A stretch of DNA of 64,000 nt from Carnobacterium pleistocenium FTR1 (GTDB lineage: Bacteria; Bacillota; Bacilli; Lactobacillales; Carnobacteriaceae). The stretch lies in NCBI RefSeq assembly GCF_000744285.1, contig NZ_JQLQ01000002.1, positions 682,001-746,000 on the forward strand, written 5' to 3'. A program made the position numbers and the translations under genes. Of this stretch, positions 27,944 through 37,540 are shown piece after piece. How positions within the stretch are numbered: position 1 is the first letter of the stretch; every line of letters begins with the position of its first letter. Under the pieces are notes generated by a model. It did not search any database. It saw only the letters and a program-made list of their open reading frames with translations, and was not told the DNA's origin.

Positions 27944-29989
27944 ATGAATAAGTTTATTGAATTAAGAAATAATTATTTTGCCAAAGAACAGGATTCTTCA
28001 TTCCCTTTATATTTTTTGAAAAAATATCAAAAAGAGAATCTTGTGGATATGTTAAAATCAGAAACAGTTTTAAATCAGTTTAAAGAAATTATGCAATTCG
28101 CTACAAAAAAAGAGATAACAGAGAGCGAAATTGTTAAAAGTCTTGCTTATTTAGGCCAAAATGATTACTTGGATCGGTATATAGTAAAGTTAGTTGTGGA
28201 GAACCATCTTCTTCTTACCAAAGAAGGTTTTGATAAAGCAGTGATTGAGCATTTGTCTAAAGAAAAAACAGGTGAAGCCATCGTTTACGCTTTAGTGGAT
28301 AGTTGCATTGAATGCGATAGGGATATATTGACTAAAGAAATGTTGGATAATTTATTGAAATACCACATAAAGCAGTTGGATGTTTTCTCGATAATAATAG
28401 ACTATCTGTATCATTTTAAAGTAGCAGGATTCGAGTCAGCTATATACGAGTGGCTGAAAGAAGAATTTCCAATTAATATTAAGATACAACTGATAGATTT
28501 ATTGGTAGAACTTTATTCATTCGAAAAACTAAAGCAGGAAAATATTGAAAATTTACTTCCTTTTCAAGCAAACAAAAAATTATTTAGTGACTATATGGCT
28601 ATTCTCAACAAGGAACAGCTCGTTAAACATAATGGGCTGACGATTTTACAATCAATGTTTTATGGTGATTTTGAAAACAGTGGAAAAGGCAACAATGGAG
28701 GAATGGCGGTATTTTTGAAGTCGCTAGGCAATGAATTATCTAATGCAGATGAAGTCTCGCTAGTCGTAACATTAACGATCACAAATGAATGGGCACCGAA
28801 TCAATCCCTTATGAATTATTACTCTGATGATCATTTGTTTTTGAGAGCTCCTATTTATATCGATGCAACAAATAAAGATCCTTTTTTGAAAAAAGAACAA
28901 CTTATTAAACGAGCTATTGGTAGATTCCTAAAAAAATTAGAGATTGAACCGGACATTTTTCATGTGCGCTATTTAGATAATGCGTCTAAAGCAGTAGCGC
29001 TTTTAAGTAAGCAATTAGATAAAAAATTAGTTTTTACTTTAACACCGGATCCACATCGGAATATGACCAACGCTGATGGAACGTTAAAAATTTTTGATGC
29101 TAATGAATTTTTTCAAAAGCTAAATAAAATAAAAATAGGTGACGAATTAATTTCTGAAAGTGATCAAATAGTTGGAATAGGGAATCATGCAGTGGGAAAA
29201 GAATTAGAATCTTATTTCCCACAATTACTTAAAGAAGATAAAAAAGAAACACTGTGGATGATTAGTGAAGGAATAAAGGCAGATGAAAATTTAGAAAAGG
29301 TGGATGAGCAATTAGATCGCTACAAAGAATTAAAAGGAATCAATTTAAAAAAGAAATTCTTTGACAGACCTATCATTCTAAATGTGGGTAGATTAGAACA
29401 ATTGAAATCGCAAGATGAGTTGTTAAAGGCATGGGGGAATTCGAGTATTTCAGATGTGTACAATTTACTGTTGATTGGTGGCGATTTAGAAAATCCTAGT
29501 AAAGACGAAATGAAGATGATTCATTCGTTTGAAGAATACCTTACTGAACAGCCACATCTAAGAGATAGATTTCAGCATGTGGGTGCTTTATCAAATGAAA
29601 AAATAAGAATCATTGAAAAGGAAATCATGAAGCATCAAGGAAATTACCCACAAATTTATCTTTGTTCAAGTAAAAAAGAAGAGTTTGGGATAGCTATTTT
29701 AGAAGCCCTATCACAAAAGTTCTTAGTATTGGGACCAGAAAGAGGCGGCGTAAAAAGTTATTTGGAAAATGATATCAATGGATTTCTAATTGATACCTCT
29801 AATTGGCAAACTATTGCTGAAGAAACAGAAATAATTATTCAGCAATTTAAAAATAATCCGATAGCTTTTGAAAAGATACAAAATGCTGGAGAGAAAACAG
29901 TTAAAGACCGTTTTTCTATGAAAGAAATAGCTAAAGAGTTTTTATTATTTTATGTATCTTTAGAAAGGAAAGAAGTAAATGAGTACTAA
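27944..29989 (+). CDS. GT-B glycosyltransferase with an alpha-helical N-terminal domain
   Basis: A 681-residue protein. Residues 1-215 are an all-helical region of repeated helix pairs, HEAT- or TPR-like in appearance. A GT4-type GT-B glycosyltransferase follows: the acceptor half starts at GKGNNGGMAVFLKSLGNEL near 247, the donor half at IILNVGRLEQLKSQDELLKA near 478, and the GT4 E-x7-E motif is EEFGIAILE near 580. A GGTGG site lies before the ATG and the 3' end overlaps the next glycosyltransferase by 11 bases. The acceptor is unknown; the N-terminal domain may recruit a protein partner or acceptor (inference). Confidence 0.85.
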   Translation: MNKFIELRNNYFAKEQDSSFPLYFLKKYQKENLVDMLKSETVLNQFKEIMQFATKKEITESEIVKSLAYLGQNDYLDRYIVKLVVENHLLLTKEGFDKAVIEHLSKEKTGEAIVYALVDSCIECDRDILTKEMLDNLLKYHIKQLDVFSIIIDYLYHFKVAGFESAIYEWLKEEFPINIKIQLIDLLVELYSFEKLKQENIENLLPFQANKKLFSDYMAILNKEQLVKHNGLTILQSMFYGDFENSGKGNNGGMAVFLKSLGNELSNADEVSLVVTLTITNEWAPNQSLMNYYSDDHLFLRAPIYIDATNKDPFLKKEQLIKRAIGRFLKKLEIEPDIFHVRYLDNASKAVALLSKQLDKKLVFTLTPDPHRNMTNADGTLKIFDANEFFQKLNKIKIGDELISESDQIVGIGNHAVGKELESYFPQLLKEDKKETLWMISEGIKADENLEKVDEQLDRYKELKGINLKKKFFDRPIILNVGRLEQLKSQDELLKAWGNSSISDVYNLLLIGGDLENPSKDEMKMIHSFEEYLTEQPHLRDRFQHVGALSNEKIRIIEKEIMKHQGNYPQIYLCSSKKEEFGIAILEALSQKFLVLGPERGGVKSYLENDINGFLIDTSNWQTIAEETEIIIQQFKNNPIAFEKIQNAGEKTVKDRFSMKEIAKEFLLFYVSLERKEVNEY

Positions 29990-31283
29990 ACATCTGTTTT
30001 TTATAAGTCCTCCGTTTTATTCTCATTTCACTCCTCTTTTAGTTCTTGCAAAGAGTTTTAAAAAACTTGGAAAAGAAGTGACATTTGGATGTAGCAGTGA
30101 GTTCAGGGAGCAAGTCGAACAAGCAAATTTATCTTTTTATGAGATTGATATCAGTAAAAATAAAAATGTTGGCAAAGCTGAAATCACGAAACAGCCTGAT
30201 TCAGAAAAAGATAGATTAGATGAATTTTTTGAATCAACAAGAAAAGGAGCTATTGAAACGCTCATTACACAGTCTAAGCATAGGAAAAAAGATATGCTGT
30301 ATAAGCCAGAAGAACTTGTTTCGAAAATCAAGAAAATAGCTGATTCTTTAGAGGTCGATTTATATGTGGTGGATATTTTATCTTATGGAGTCACTTTAGG
30401 ATTGTATACTTTAGACCTTCCTTTTGTAACATTTTGCCCACCGCATCCACGAACGATTCCATTAAAGAATGAGAACTATGGTGTGCCTAAGAATTGGCCT
30501 ACTGCTATACCCGTGGATCAAAAAAAATTAGCGGAGTTAAAACAAGTTTCGAAAGACACTCAAAACGAATTTACAACAATTTTTAATACCATGATAGAAG
30601 AAAGTTCGAGTGATCGTAAACAAATTGAAAATGCGTTTAGTTTAGTTTCAGATAAAGCAATCCTTTACAATTATTTTGATTTTGATTCGATTGAGGATAC
30701 TAACCAGCTACCCAATAAAATCTTTATGGGCAATTGTTTTGAAGAAGAGTCATTAAATAATGAATGGCTAAACAAGATAAATGGTAAACAGAATAAAATA
30801 TTAATCACTTTAGGAACATTCTTATCCAATCGAGTAGATGTACTTGAAAAATTAATAAGCGGCTCAATGAAAGCTTATCCAGATTCACTTTTGATTGTTT
30901 CAGCAGGAAGCAATGCTGAAAAATTAAGCGAATACCGCTCTGATTCTGTTATCATTGAAGAATTTATTCCACAAAAAGCTCTAATGCCTTATATGAATAA
31001 TGTTATTTTCCACGGAGGTTGCAATACCTTTACAGAGGCACTGTATTATGGCAAACCAATGATTATTTTACCCTTTTCAAGCGATCAATTTAATATTGCC
31101 TATGATTGTGAAAAAAGACAGTTAGCTGAAATACTTGATCCGAACACGTTCACAGAAGAAGAATTACTGGAAGCTCTTTTAAAAATAAACAATCAAGATA
31201 ATAAAGAAATAGCGTACTGGAGCAAAATTTCTCAAGATAGAGGACCAGATTTTGCAGTTAAACAATTAATAAAAAACATTTAA
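29979..31283 (+). CDS. GT1-family (UGT/macrolide type) glycosyltransferase
   Basis: A 434-residue GT-B enzyme of the UDP-glycosyltransferase type. N-terminal SPPFYSHFTPLLVLAKSFK (residues 8-26) carries the usual acceptor-domain His, and the donor signature reads FIPQKALMPYMNNVIFHGG near 335-350 followed by NTFTEALYYGKPMIILPF. Relatives glucosylate small lipophilic acceptors such as macrolides, carotenoids or diacylglycerol. Its start overlaps the previous glycosyltransferase gene, so the two are coupled and may build one disaccharide-bearing product (inference). Confidence 0.85.
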   Translation: MSTKHLFFISPPFYSHFTPLLVLAKSFKKLGKEVTFGCSSEFREQVEQANLSFYEIDISKNKNVGKAEITKQPDSEKDRLDEFFESTRKGAIETLITQSKHRKKDMLYKPEELVSKIKKIADSLEVDLYVVDILSYGVTLGLYTLDLPFVTFCPPHPRTIPLKNENYGVPKNWPTAIPVDQKKLAELKQVSKDTQNEFTTIFNTMIEESSSDRKQIENAFSLVSDKAILYNYFDFDSIEDTNQLPNKIFMGNCFEEESLNNEWLNKINGKQNKILITLGTFLSNRVDVLEKLISGSMKAYPDSLLIVSAGSNAEKLSEYRSDSVIIEEFIPQKALMPYMNNVIFHGGCNTFTEALYYGKPMIILPFSSDQFNIAYDCEKRQLAEILDPNTFTEEELLEALLKINNQDNKEIAYWSKISQDRGPDFAVKQLIKNI

Positions 31284-31361
31284 ATGGATAAAATGTTGGA
31301 GTGATCTGACAAAACTAAGCGGTAAGCGTGCGCTATGATTATAAATTAGGAGCTGATTAGA

Positions 31362-32705
31362 ATGAATTTTCTTTCTTCGATGAAAAGAAATGAACCCGTT
31401 AATAGAAGCAAGTTTGATGTAGATGGTATTCCCCCCTTGAGAGAAGCTGTTCCACTAGGGTTGCAACACATTTTCGCCATGTTTTTAGGCAATATAGCTG
31501 TTCCGATAATTGTAGCAAAAGTAGTTGGGATTTCTGGTAATGACTTAACCGTGCTAGTCCAAAGTGCAATGGTTATGGCTGGAGTAGCAACGTTAATACA
31601 GTGTTATCCCATCTGGAGAGTGGGAGCTAAACTTCCTGTTGTAATGGGAACCAGTTTTGGTTTCTTACCAACGAATATTTCAATCGCTAGTGGATACGGA
31701 ATCTCTGGTTTATTAGGAGCTACATTCGTCGGAGGGCTCTTTTGTGCTGGATTAGGATTTATTTTAAAACCCTTGAGACGTTTTTTTCCAAAAGTGGTTA
31801 CGGGAACAGTCGTGTTGACGATTGGTTTATCCTTACTTCCAACTGGTATTCAGGCTATGGCTGGTGGAAATGGGTCTGAAACATTTGGTTCAATGAAAAA
31901 TTGGTCAGTATCTTTGTTTGTTATGTTTGTAGTTTTACTTTTAAATCAATTTGGTAAAGGTATGGCTAAAACATCATCAATTTTAATTGCTATCGTGATA
32001 GGTTATATCGTGGCAGTTGCTCTTAACATGGTAGAGTTTGGCCCTATTAGAGAAGCTTCGTGGTTTTCATTGCCTCAACCTTTTTATTTCCCGTTGACGT
32101 TTCACTGGGGAGCAATCGCACCTATGTTAATTATGTTTGTCGTTACAGCAGTAGAAACAGTTGGAGATGTTACCGCAATAACGATGGGTGGATCAGATAG
32201 AGAGCCAACAGATAAAGAACTATCTGGATCTATCATAGCGAACGGAGTGACTTCTACTTTAGCATCTATGTTTAATTCTTTACCGAACACCTCTTTCAGT
32301 CAAAATGTAGGGATGATTTCTTTTACTAAGATGATGAGTCGGTATATTGTAGCAGTTGGATCTGTCTTTTTAATAGCTGCTGGGTTGGTGCCTAAATTTG
32401 GGGCAATGATTTCTACTTTACCTCAAGCTGTTATCGGTGGGGCTTCCATTGTCATCTTTTCCCAAATTACACTAACAGGAATTAGTATACTAACTGCAGA
32501 GCCTTTAACGGATCGCTCAAAAGTGATTATTGGTCTTTCTTTAGTATTTGGATTAGGATTGACCCAAGTTCCTGAAGCTATGGCTGGTTTACCAGATTTG
32601 GTAGCAATTTTATTTGGAGAGTCAGCTATTGTGATAGCTTGTTTAGTGGCTTTGGTTTTGAATATTATTATGCCAGCTGAACCCGTAGCAAAGGCTGACA
32701 TTTAA
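31362..32705 (+). CDS. NCS2-family purine/uracil permease
   Basis: A 447-residue nucleobase-cation symporter with about 14 membrane segments. Seen are PLGLQHIFAMFLGNIAVP at the N-terminus, QSAMVMAGVATLIQ (TM3 region) and the NCS2 motif TAVETVGDVTAITMGG near 255-270, whose Glu is substrate-binding. The lack of a long loop and the PbuX-like N-terminus fit a xanthine or uric-acid transporter. AGGAG precedes the ATG. No purine riboswitch is seen in front of it, unlike the other purine permease at 35.4 kb. Confidence 0.88.
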   Translation: MNFLSSMKRNEPVNRSKFDVDGIPPLREAVPLGLQHIFAMFLGNIAVPIIVAKVVGISGNDLTVLVQSAMVMAGVATLIQCYPIWRVGAKLPVVMGTSFGFLPTNISIASGYGISGLLGATFVGGLFCAGLGFILKPLRRFFPKVVTGTVVLTIGLSLLPTGIQAMAGGNGSETFGSMKNWSVSLFVMFVVLLLNQFGKGMAKTSSILIAIVIGYIVAVALNMVEFGPIREASWFSLPQPFYFPLTFHWGAIAPMLIMFVVTAVETVGDVTAITMGGSDREPTDKELSGSIIANGVTSTLASMFNSLPNTSFSQNVGMISFTKMMSRYIVAVGSVFLIAAGLVPKFGAMISTLPQAVIGGASIVIFSQITLTGISILTAEPLTDRSKVIIGLSLVFGLGLTQVPEAMAGLPDLVAILFGESAIVIACLVALVLNIIMPAEPVAKADI

Positions 32706-32860
32706 ATACTTAACTAACTATTAAATACATTTTAAAAAATAAGTTAAGTACCTTAAAGAATAAGTACACTAACAAAAGAAACTTGCAAAACCTTCTTCTT
32801 TCTTTGTAACTAATAAATTGCTATACTTAAGTAAGCATATGAAAGAAAGTAGGAGATAAA

Positions 32861-34213
32861 ATGGTCGAGAAATATGATTATATTGCTATCGGTGGCGGAA
32901 GTGGTGGAATAGCTTCTATCAATCGTGCAGGAAAGCACGGGGCTAAAGGCGCGTTAATAGAAAGCAATGTTATCGGTGGAACATGTGTCAATGTAGGCTG
33001 TGTACCTAAAAAAATCATGTGGCACGGTGCACAAATGATGGAAGAAATGAACTTATATGCTCCTGGTTATGGAATTGACATACCTTCTAAAAATTTGAAC
33101 TTTTCCAAGTTAGTTAAAAACAGAGAAACTTTTATTGAACGATTACACGGTAGTTACAAGAATGGTTTAGCTAGTAATGCCGTTGATTTAATAGACGGCT
33201 ATGCGAAGTTTATTGATAATAATACTGTTGAAGTAAATGGGGAACAATATACGGCAGATCACATTTTAATTGCAACAGGTGGACGACCTGAATTTCCAAC
33301 CATTCCAGGAGCTGAATACGGCATAGATTCGGATGGCTTTTTTGAACTAACAGAATTGCCAAAACGAACAGCTATCGTAGGAGCAGGTTACATTGCAGTA
33401 GAATTAGCAGGCGTATTACATGGATTAGGATCCGATACGCATCTATTTGTTCGCCAACATGCACCATTAAGAAATTTTGATTCGATCATCGTTGAGGGAA
33501 TACTCGAAACAATGGAACGAGAAGGAGCTACTCTTCATACGTATGCGACTCCTAAAAAAGTAGAAAAGAATGATGATGGTAGCCTGACTCTTTATTTAGA
33601 AGATGGAACAACTCACGAAACAGATACACTCATTTGGGCAATCGGCCGTAAGCCAAACACAGAAAATTTAAATTTAGAAGTGACGGATGTTAAAGTTAAT
33701 GATGGCGGATATATTGTTGTTGATGAATTACAAAATACAACAGCAACAGGTATATATGCCATCGGAGATGTAACCGGCCGTATTGAATTAACACCAGTTG
33801 CGATTGCAGCAGGAAGACGCCTTTCAGAGCGTTTATTCAATTGTAAACCATTAGAGCATTTAGATTATGATAATATACCAACAGTTGTTTTTACTCACCC
33901 ACCAATTGGGACAGTAGGTATGACTGAAGAACAAGCCGTTGATAAGTTTGGTAAATTGCACATAAAAACATATGAGTCAAGATTTACTGCTATGCACAGT
34001 TCTATTACAGAAAATAGACAAAAGACTTATATGAAATTAGTTTGTTATGGACCAGAAGAAAAAGTTGTTGGCCTCCACGGAATGGGAGCAGGAATGGATG
34101 AAATGCTTCAAGGTTTCGCTGTAGCCATTAAAATGGGCGCGACTAAAGCTGATTTTGATAACACGGTAGCTATCCATCCTACTGGAGCTGAAGAATTCGT
34201 TACAATGACTTAA
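32861..34213 (+). CDS. gor: Glutathione-disulfide reductase
   Basis: A 450-residue flavoprotein disulfide reductase. FAD motif GGGSGG at residues 11-16, redox-active [13 protein letters not shown] with Cys42 and Cys47, the NADPH-binding [14 protein letters not shown] near 170, and the C-terminal HPTGAEEFV with the catalytic His-Glu pair. Complete and of typical length. It keeps glutathione or a similar low-molecular-weight thiol reduced in the cytoplasm. It is monocistronic, with GTAGGAG before the ATG and a terminator behind. Confidence 0.92.
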   Translation: MVEKYDYIAIGGGSGGIASINRAGKHGAKGALIESNVIGGTCVNVGCVPKKIMWHGAQMMEEMNLYAPGYGIDIPSKNLNFSKLVKNRETFIERLHGSYKNGLASNAVDLIDGYAKFIDNNTVEVNGEQYTADHILIATGGRPEFPTIPGAEYGIDSDGFFELTELPKRTAIVGAGYIAVELAGVLHGLGSDTHLFVRQHAPLRNFDSIIVEGILETMEREGATLHTYATPKKVEKNDDGSLTLYLEDGTTHETDTLIWAIGRKPNTENLNLEVTDVKVNDGGYIVVDELQNTTATGIYAIGDVTGRIELTPVAIAAGRRLSERLFNCKPLEHLDYDNIPTVVFTHPPIGTVGMTEEQAVDKFGKLHIKTYESRFTAMHSSITENRQKTYMKLVCYGPEEKVVGLHGMGAGMDEMLQGFAVAIKMGATKADFDNTVAIHPTGAEEFVTMT

Positions 34214-34239
34214 TTAAGTTAGAAATAATTCCTTTTTTG

Positions 34240-34277
34240 AAACTTACTTTTCCATCATGGAAGAGTAAGTTTTTTTT
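34240..34277 (+). terminator. Terminator of gor
   Basis: Arms AAACTTACT(TTT)CCA and TGG(AAG)AGTAAGTTT with a tri-nucleotide loop, followed by T8. Just beyond it, GCTTGTTCGTCAAA (near 34285) recurs as ACTTGTTCGTCAAA (near 34338), a short imperfect direct repeat of unknown meaning. Confidence 0.85.
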
Positions 34278-34412
34278 GCTTCGCTTGTTCGTCAAAGTTG
34301 ATTTGACGGTGAAGTGAGTCTCTCTTTTGGTTCTACTTGTTCGTCAAAAGTCGTTTCATGGAAGAGTGGCACCTCAAGTAATCAAAAAAGCCAGGAAAAT
34401 TAGTCAAAACAA

Positions 34413-34467
34413 AGAAAACGCACTCTGATTATGATGATTTACCTCATCAAATCAGCGTGCGTTTTCT
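34413..34467. terminator. Terminator downstream of the 75-residue protein gene
   Basis: Arms AGAAAACGCACTCTGATT and AATCAGCGTGCGTTTTCT (one mismatch) around a loop with a second small stem (GATGA/TCATC). The T-run on the minus strand fits termination of the gene at 34527-34754. Confidence 0.8.
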
Positions 34468-34526
34468 AAAGAGCATTTATCTAATAGCATTTTTTAAGAA
34501 AGTAAGTTTTAAAGCACTGAAACAAA

Positions 34527-34754
34527 TCAGTACCAAGAACCATCAGGTGTATAGTGAAAGATCGTCCCATTTTTGAAAGTGATAGAAACAAAATTTTGTT
34601 TAGAATCGTCATCGATCTCAATAATATTATCGACCGCATACTCAGGTGGATTCTGTAATGTTTCCATGTGACGAGCGTAAACTAAACTAAGAACCTGTAA
34701 TTGTTCTTCATCTAAATCGGAATAGCCTTTGACTTGAGTTAATTGTGATAACAT
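34527..34754 (-). CDS. Small uncharacterised protein
   Basis: A 75-residue acidic soluble protein with no signal peptide or membrane helix. The first 40 residues are helical (DLDEEQLQVLSLVYARHM) and the rest forms short beta strands ending FHYTPDGSWY. It has a GGAGGG site before the ATG and a strong terminator behind it, so it is very likely a real gene. I do not recognise its family and the neighbours give no hint. Confidence 0.75.
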   Translation of the reverse strand: MLSQLTQVKGYSDLDEEQLQVLSLVYARHMETLQNPPEYAVDNIIEIDDDSKQNFVSITFKNGTIFHYTPDGSWY

Positions 34755-35120
34755 AACAATCCCTCCTAATGACGTATCTCTTATTTCCTAATTATACTAT
34801 CAATCAAAAATAAAATAAAAAAAAGTGACTCAAGATCCTTTGTTTTCACTAATACGATATTGATAAGGTAGCTTCACAAAAATTACGCGTAACCCCATTT
34901 TTCATGACTGCTGTAATGAGTAAGAGAGTACTTGTATAAAAAGAGAGCGTTTAACAATTAAAAACAAATAAGAGAATATACAGCTAAATTACTCGATAAT
35001 GCTAGATATATCTGCTTTCTCAATAGAAAACACGAACTATCTAACGAATAAATTGTTGTAATATCATTTTTTTGTTGTTTTTCAGAAAAATATCTTTTAT
35101 AATAAACTAGCAATGTTTAG

Positions 35121-35190
35121 AACCGAATATAATTAAGCGATATGGGCTTTAAGTTTCTACCGGACACCGTAAATGTTCAGACTATTGGTT
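35121..35190 (+). promoter_or_regulatory. Purine riboswitch, guanine class
   Basis: The conserved aptamer parts are present in order: P1 AACCGA pairing with TTGGTT, AGCGATATGGGCTT (P2 and loop), AAGTTTCTACC, GGACACCGTAAATGTTC (P3) and GACTAT. The specificity base before P1 is C (GACTAT), as in guanine/hypoxanthine-binding xpt-type aptamers; adenine types carry U. It lies 183 bases upstream of a purine permease. A TAAATAAAC/GTTTATTTA hairpin follows at 35191-35218; without a T-run its role as expression platform is unclear. The stretch 34755-35120 shows nothing else I can support. Confidence 0.92.
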
Positions 35191-35372
35191 TTAAATAAAC
35201 TTGTTTTTGGTTTATTTAGAGATACATTAGAAGCATTTAGAATAACTGTGATTTTTTATATTGATTTTTTTGCAATCATAGCTCAATAAGCAGTTAGGTA
35301 GAAAAACTGAAACTCGATTGATTTAAGTATAACGGTTCACTTTGTAATATAAAAAAGTGGGGAACTAATAAA

Positions 35373-36833
35373 ATGGAAAATTTTTTCAAACTGAAAGAAA
35401 ATGGAACGACAGTAACTACTGAAATCATGGCAGGGCTGACAACTTTCTTCGCAATGTCTTATATTATTTTTGTTAACCCAGCAATTCTTTCTTTAACAGG
35501 TATGCCTACGCAAGCCGTTTTCTTATCTACTATCATAGCGGCTACTGTTGGTACGTTAGTAATGGGGTTATTTGCAAATGTACCTTATGCGCAAGCTCCA
35601 GGTATGGGATTAAATGCATTCTTCACGTATACAGTTGTTTTTGCATTAGGTTTTTCATGGCAAGAAGCTTTAGCAATGGTCTTTATCTGTGGAATAGTTA
35701 ATGTTCTAATTACAGTAACAAAAATACGTAAATCAATTATTCATTCCATTCCAGAAAGTCTACAACATGCTATTAGTGCTGGAATCGGTGTTTTTGTTGC
35801 TTATATTGGAATCAAAAATGCTGGTTTTCTTCAGTTTACTTCTGAACCTGGAAATATCCAAGCCATCAATAATGCACCTTTTGATGCAACAGGTTCTTAC
35901 GCTGAAGGTATTTCAAGTGTTATAACGGGTGGAGGAATTGTTCCTGCACTAGTTAGTTTTACAAGTCCAGGAGCTTTATTAGCCTTGATAGGTTTAATCA
36001 TTACTACGATTTTACTAATAAGAAATGTTAAAGGAGCTATTTTGATTGGGATCATCGTTACAACCATTATTGGAATTCCAATGGGCGTTGTTGACGTATC
36101 GGTCGTATCTAATCCGGCTAATTCATTAGGAAACGCTTTTTCTGAGTTAGGAACAACTTTTGGTGCTGCATTCGGTAATGAAGGAATGATTTCATTATTT
36201 ACAGATGTAGCACGCTTACCATTAGTCATCATGACGGTTTTTGCTTTTAGTTTATCTGATATATTTGACACGATTGGAACTTTCATTGGAACTGGTCGAA
36301 AAACAGGTATCTTTAGTGCAGAAGATGAACTTGCGCTAGATAACAGTACTGGATTCAAAACAAAAATGGACAAAGCATTATTTGCAGATGCAATCGCAAC
36401 TTCTGCAGGAGCTCTTTTTGGAACATCTAATACAACGACTTATGTTGAAAGTGCAGCTGGTATCGCTGCTGGTGGAAGAACAGGTTTAACAAGTGTAGTG
36501 GTAGCTGTATTGTTTTTATTGACAAGCCTATTCTCACCATTTGTAGCTCTTGTGCCAACTCAAGCAACCTCTGCTTCTTTAATCTTAGTAGGTGTGATGA
36601 TGATGTCATCGTTTTTAGAAATCAATTGGGAAAATCTTGAAGAAGCTATCCCAGCATTTTTTGCTTCAATTTTTATGGGGCTATCATATAGCATTTCATA
36701 TGGTATTGCTGCTGGATTTATCTTCTATGTGATCGTTAAGGTAGCTAAAGGAAAAATAAAAGATATTCACCCCGTTTTATGGGTATCAACAGGATTGTTT
36801 GTTCTTAATTTCATAATCATGGCTTTCATTTAA
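35373..36833 (+). CDS. pbuG: NCS2/AzgA-family guanine-hypoxanthine permease
   Basis: A 486-residue symporter with about 13-14 membrane segments. Signatures of the AzgA subgroup: EIMAGLTTFFAMSYIIFVNP at residues 18-37, PGMGLNAFFTY near 75, FSLSDIFDTIGTFIGTGRK near 295 and GTSNTTTYVESAAGIAAGG near 350. It imports guanine/hypoxanthine with protons. The guanine-class riboswitch in its leader directly supports that substrate. PbuG and PbuO are close paralogues, so the symbol is a best guess. Confidence 0.9.
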   Translation: MENFFKLKENGTTVTTEIMAGLTTFFAMSYIIFVNPAILSLTGMPTQAVFLSTIIAATVGTLVMGLFANVPYAQAPGMGLNAFFTYTVVFALGFSWQEALAMVFICGIVNVLITVTKIRKSIIHSIPESLQHAISAGIGVFVAYIGIKNAGFLQFTSEPGNIQAINNAPFDATGSYAEGISSVITGGGIVPALVSFTSPGALLALIGLIITTILLIRNVKGAILIGIIVTTIIGIPMGVVDVSVVSNPANSLGNAFSELGTTFGAAFGNEGMISLFTDVARLPLVIMTVFAFSLSDIFDTIGTFIGTGRKTGIFSAEDELALDNSTGFKTKMDKALFADAIATSAGALFGTSNTTTYVESAAGIAAGGRTGLTSVVVAVLFLLTSLFSPFVALVPTQATSASLILVGVMMMSSFLEINWENLEEAIPAFFASIFMGLSYSISYGIAAGFIFYVIVKVAKGKIKDIHPVLWVSTGLFVLNFIIMAFI

Positions 36834-36965
36834 AAGAAGTATGACAGAAAAAGATTTAGATCTGCTTTTGGAATACAGTATAAACTAAATAGTCAGCTAT
36901 GTAAAAATCATCTTGATCTAAGTAGGGGAACCTGAATTGGTCAAGGTGTTTTTTTGTTGATTTAT

Positions 36966-37439
36966 AAAGACTACGAGTCAAATGATGTGGCTGCTTCAAG
37001 ATAAAATTTTTCTGGAATGTACGGGTTTGCTTGTGGAAAGCCATGGGAACGTCTGTAAGTGTCATTCTAAAACGTGTTCCAAGCAGACCCAACGTGCACT
37101 TTGTCATGACTGTAGTTGCTTCAGCTACGTACAGGCATGATACACTTAGGCGTAGCCTACATGCTTTCGCAAGGTGGTCGGTGACCATCCTGCGCTTATT
37201 CGTTCCAGTTGCCCTAGCTCTTGTGGCTTTAGCCACATTAGAGATAAGGTATGAGTTAGAAGATTTCGGGTCTGAACGCTTTTAGTCACACTCTCTTCAA
37301 ACAAATCGTAATCGCGCTAAAGCGCAAACGTTTTGTAATTCTTATTGAATCCAGTTCACGGCTACAAGCAACCCCTATTCCTCCAGTAATTTTGGAACGA
37401 GTTATTTAATTCATTTATTTAGCCATACCAGAAATTATA
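36966..37439 (-). repeat. Dispersed structured repeat, copy E (long form, about 470 bp)
   Basis: Read on the minus strand it starts TATAATTTCTGG, has the proximal arm CTGGAGGAATAGGGG, hairpin 1 (ACAAAACG...CGATTTGT), then a region of about 230 bases replacing the usual short hairpin 2, and ends with CATGGC..CACAAGC..CATTCCAG and AGCCACATCATTTGAC. The inserted arm begins GAGTGTGACTAAAAGCGTTC and ends GAACACGTTTTAGAATGACA, which are roughly complementary, with many small hairpins between (for example GTGGCTAAAGCCAC). It occupies the whole gap between the pbuG-like gene and the next gene. Confidence 0.85.
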
Positions 37440-37540
37440 CAGCCTATTCTTTATGATTTAGAAAATACTTCTCAAGTTGGATTGCAAAATTTGAAACTTC
37501 TTGTACAATAAATAAAATGAACGGAAAGTAGGGAATAGAA

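Noticed and set aside
31284-31361. Search for a purine riboswitch before the first purine permease
   Set aside because: None of the conserved aptamer segments (such as AAGTTTCTACC or CCGTAAA) is present in the short leader.
34282-34350. Short direct repeat containing TTGTTCGTCAAA after gor
   Set aside because: Two imperfect copies only; no link to a known element and no structure beyond the neighbouring terminators.
36856-37236. A 126-codon minus-strand ORF rich in Arg, Lys and Thr
   Set aside because: It lies wholly within the long repeat copy, has no ribosome site, and its translation has no domain-like character; the DNA is better explained as structured repeat.
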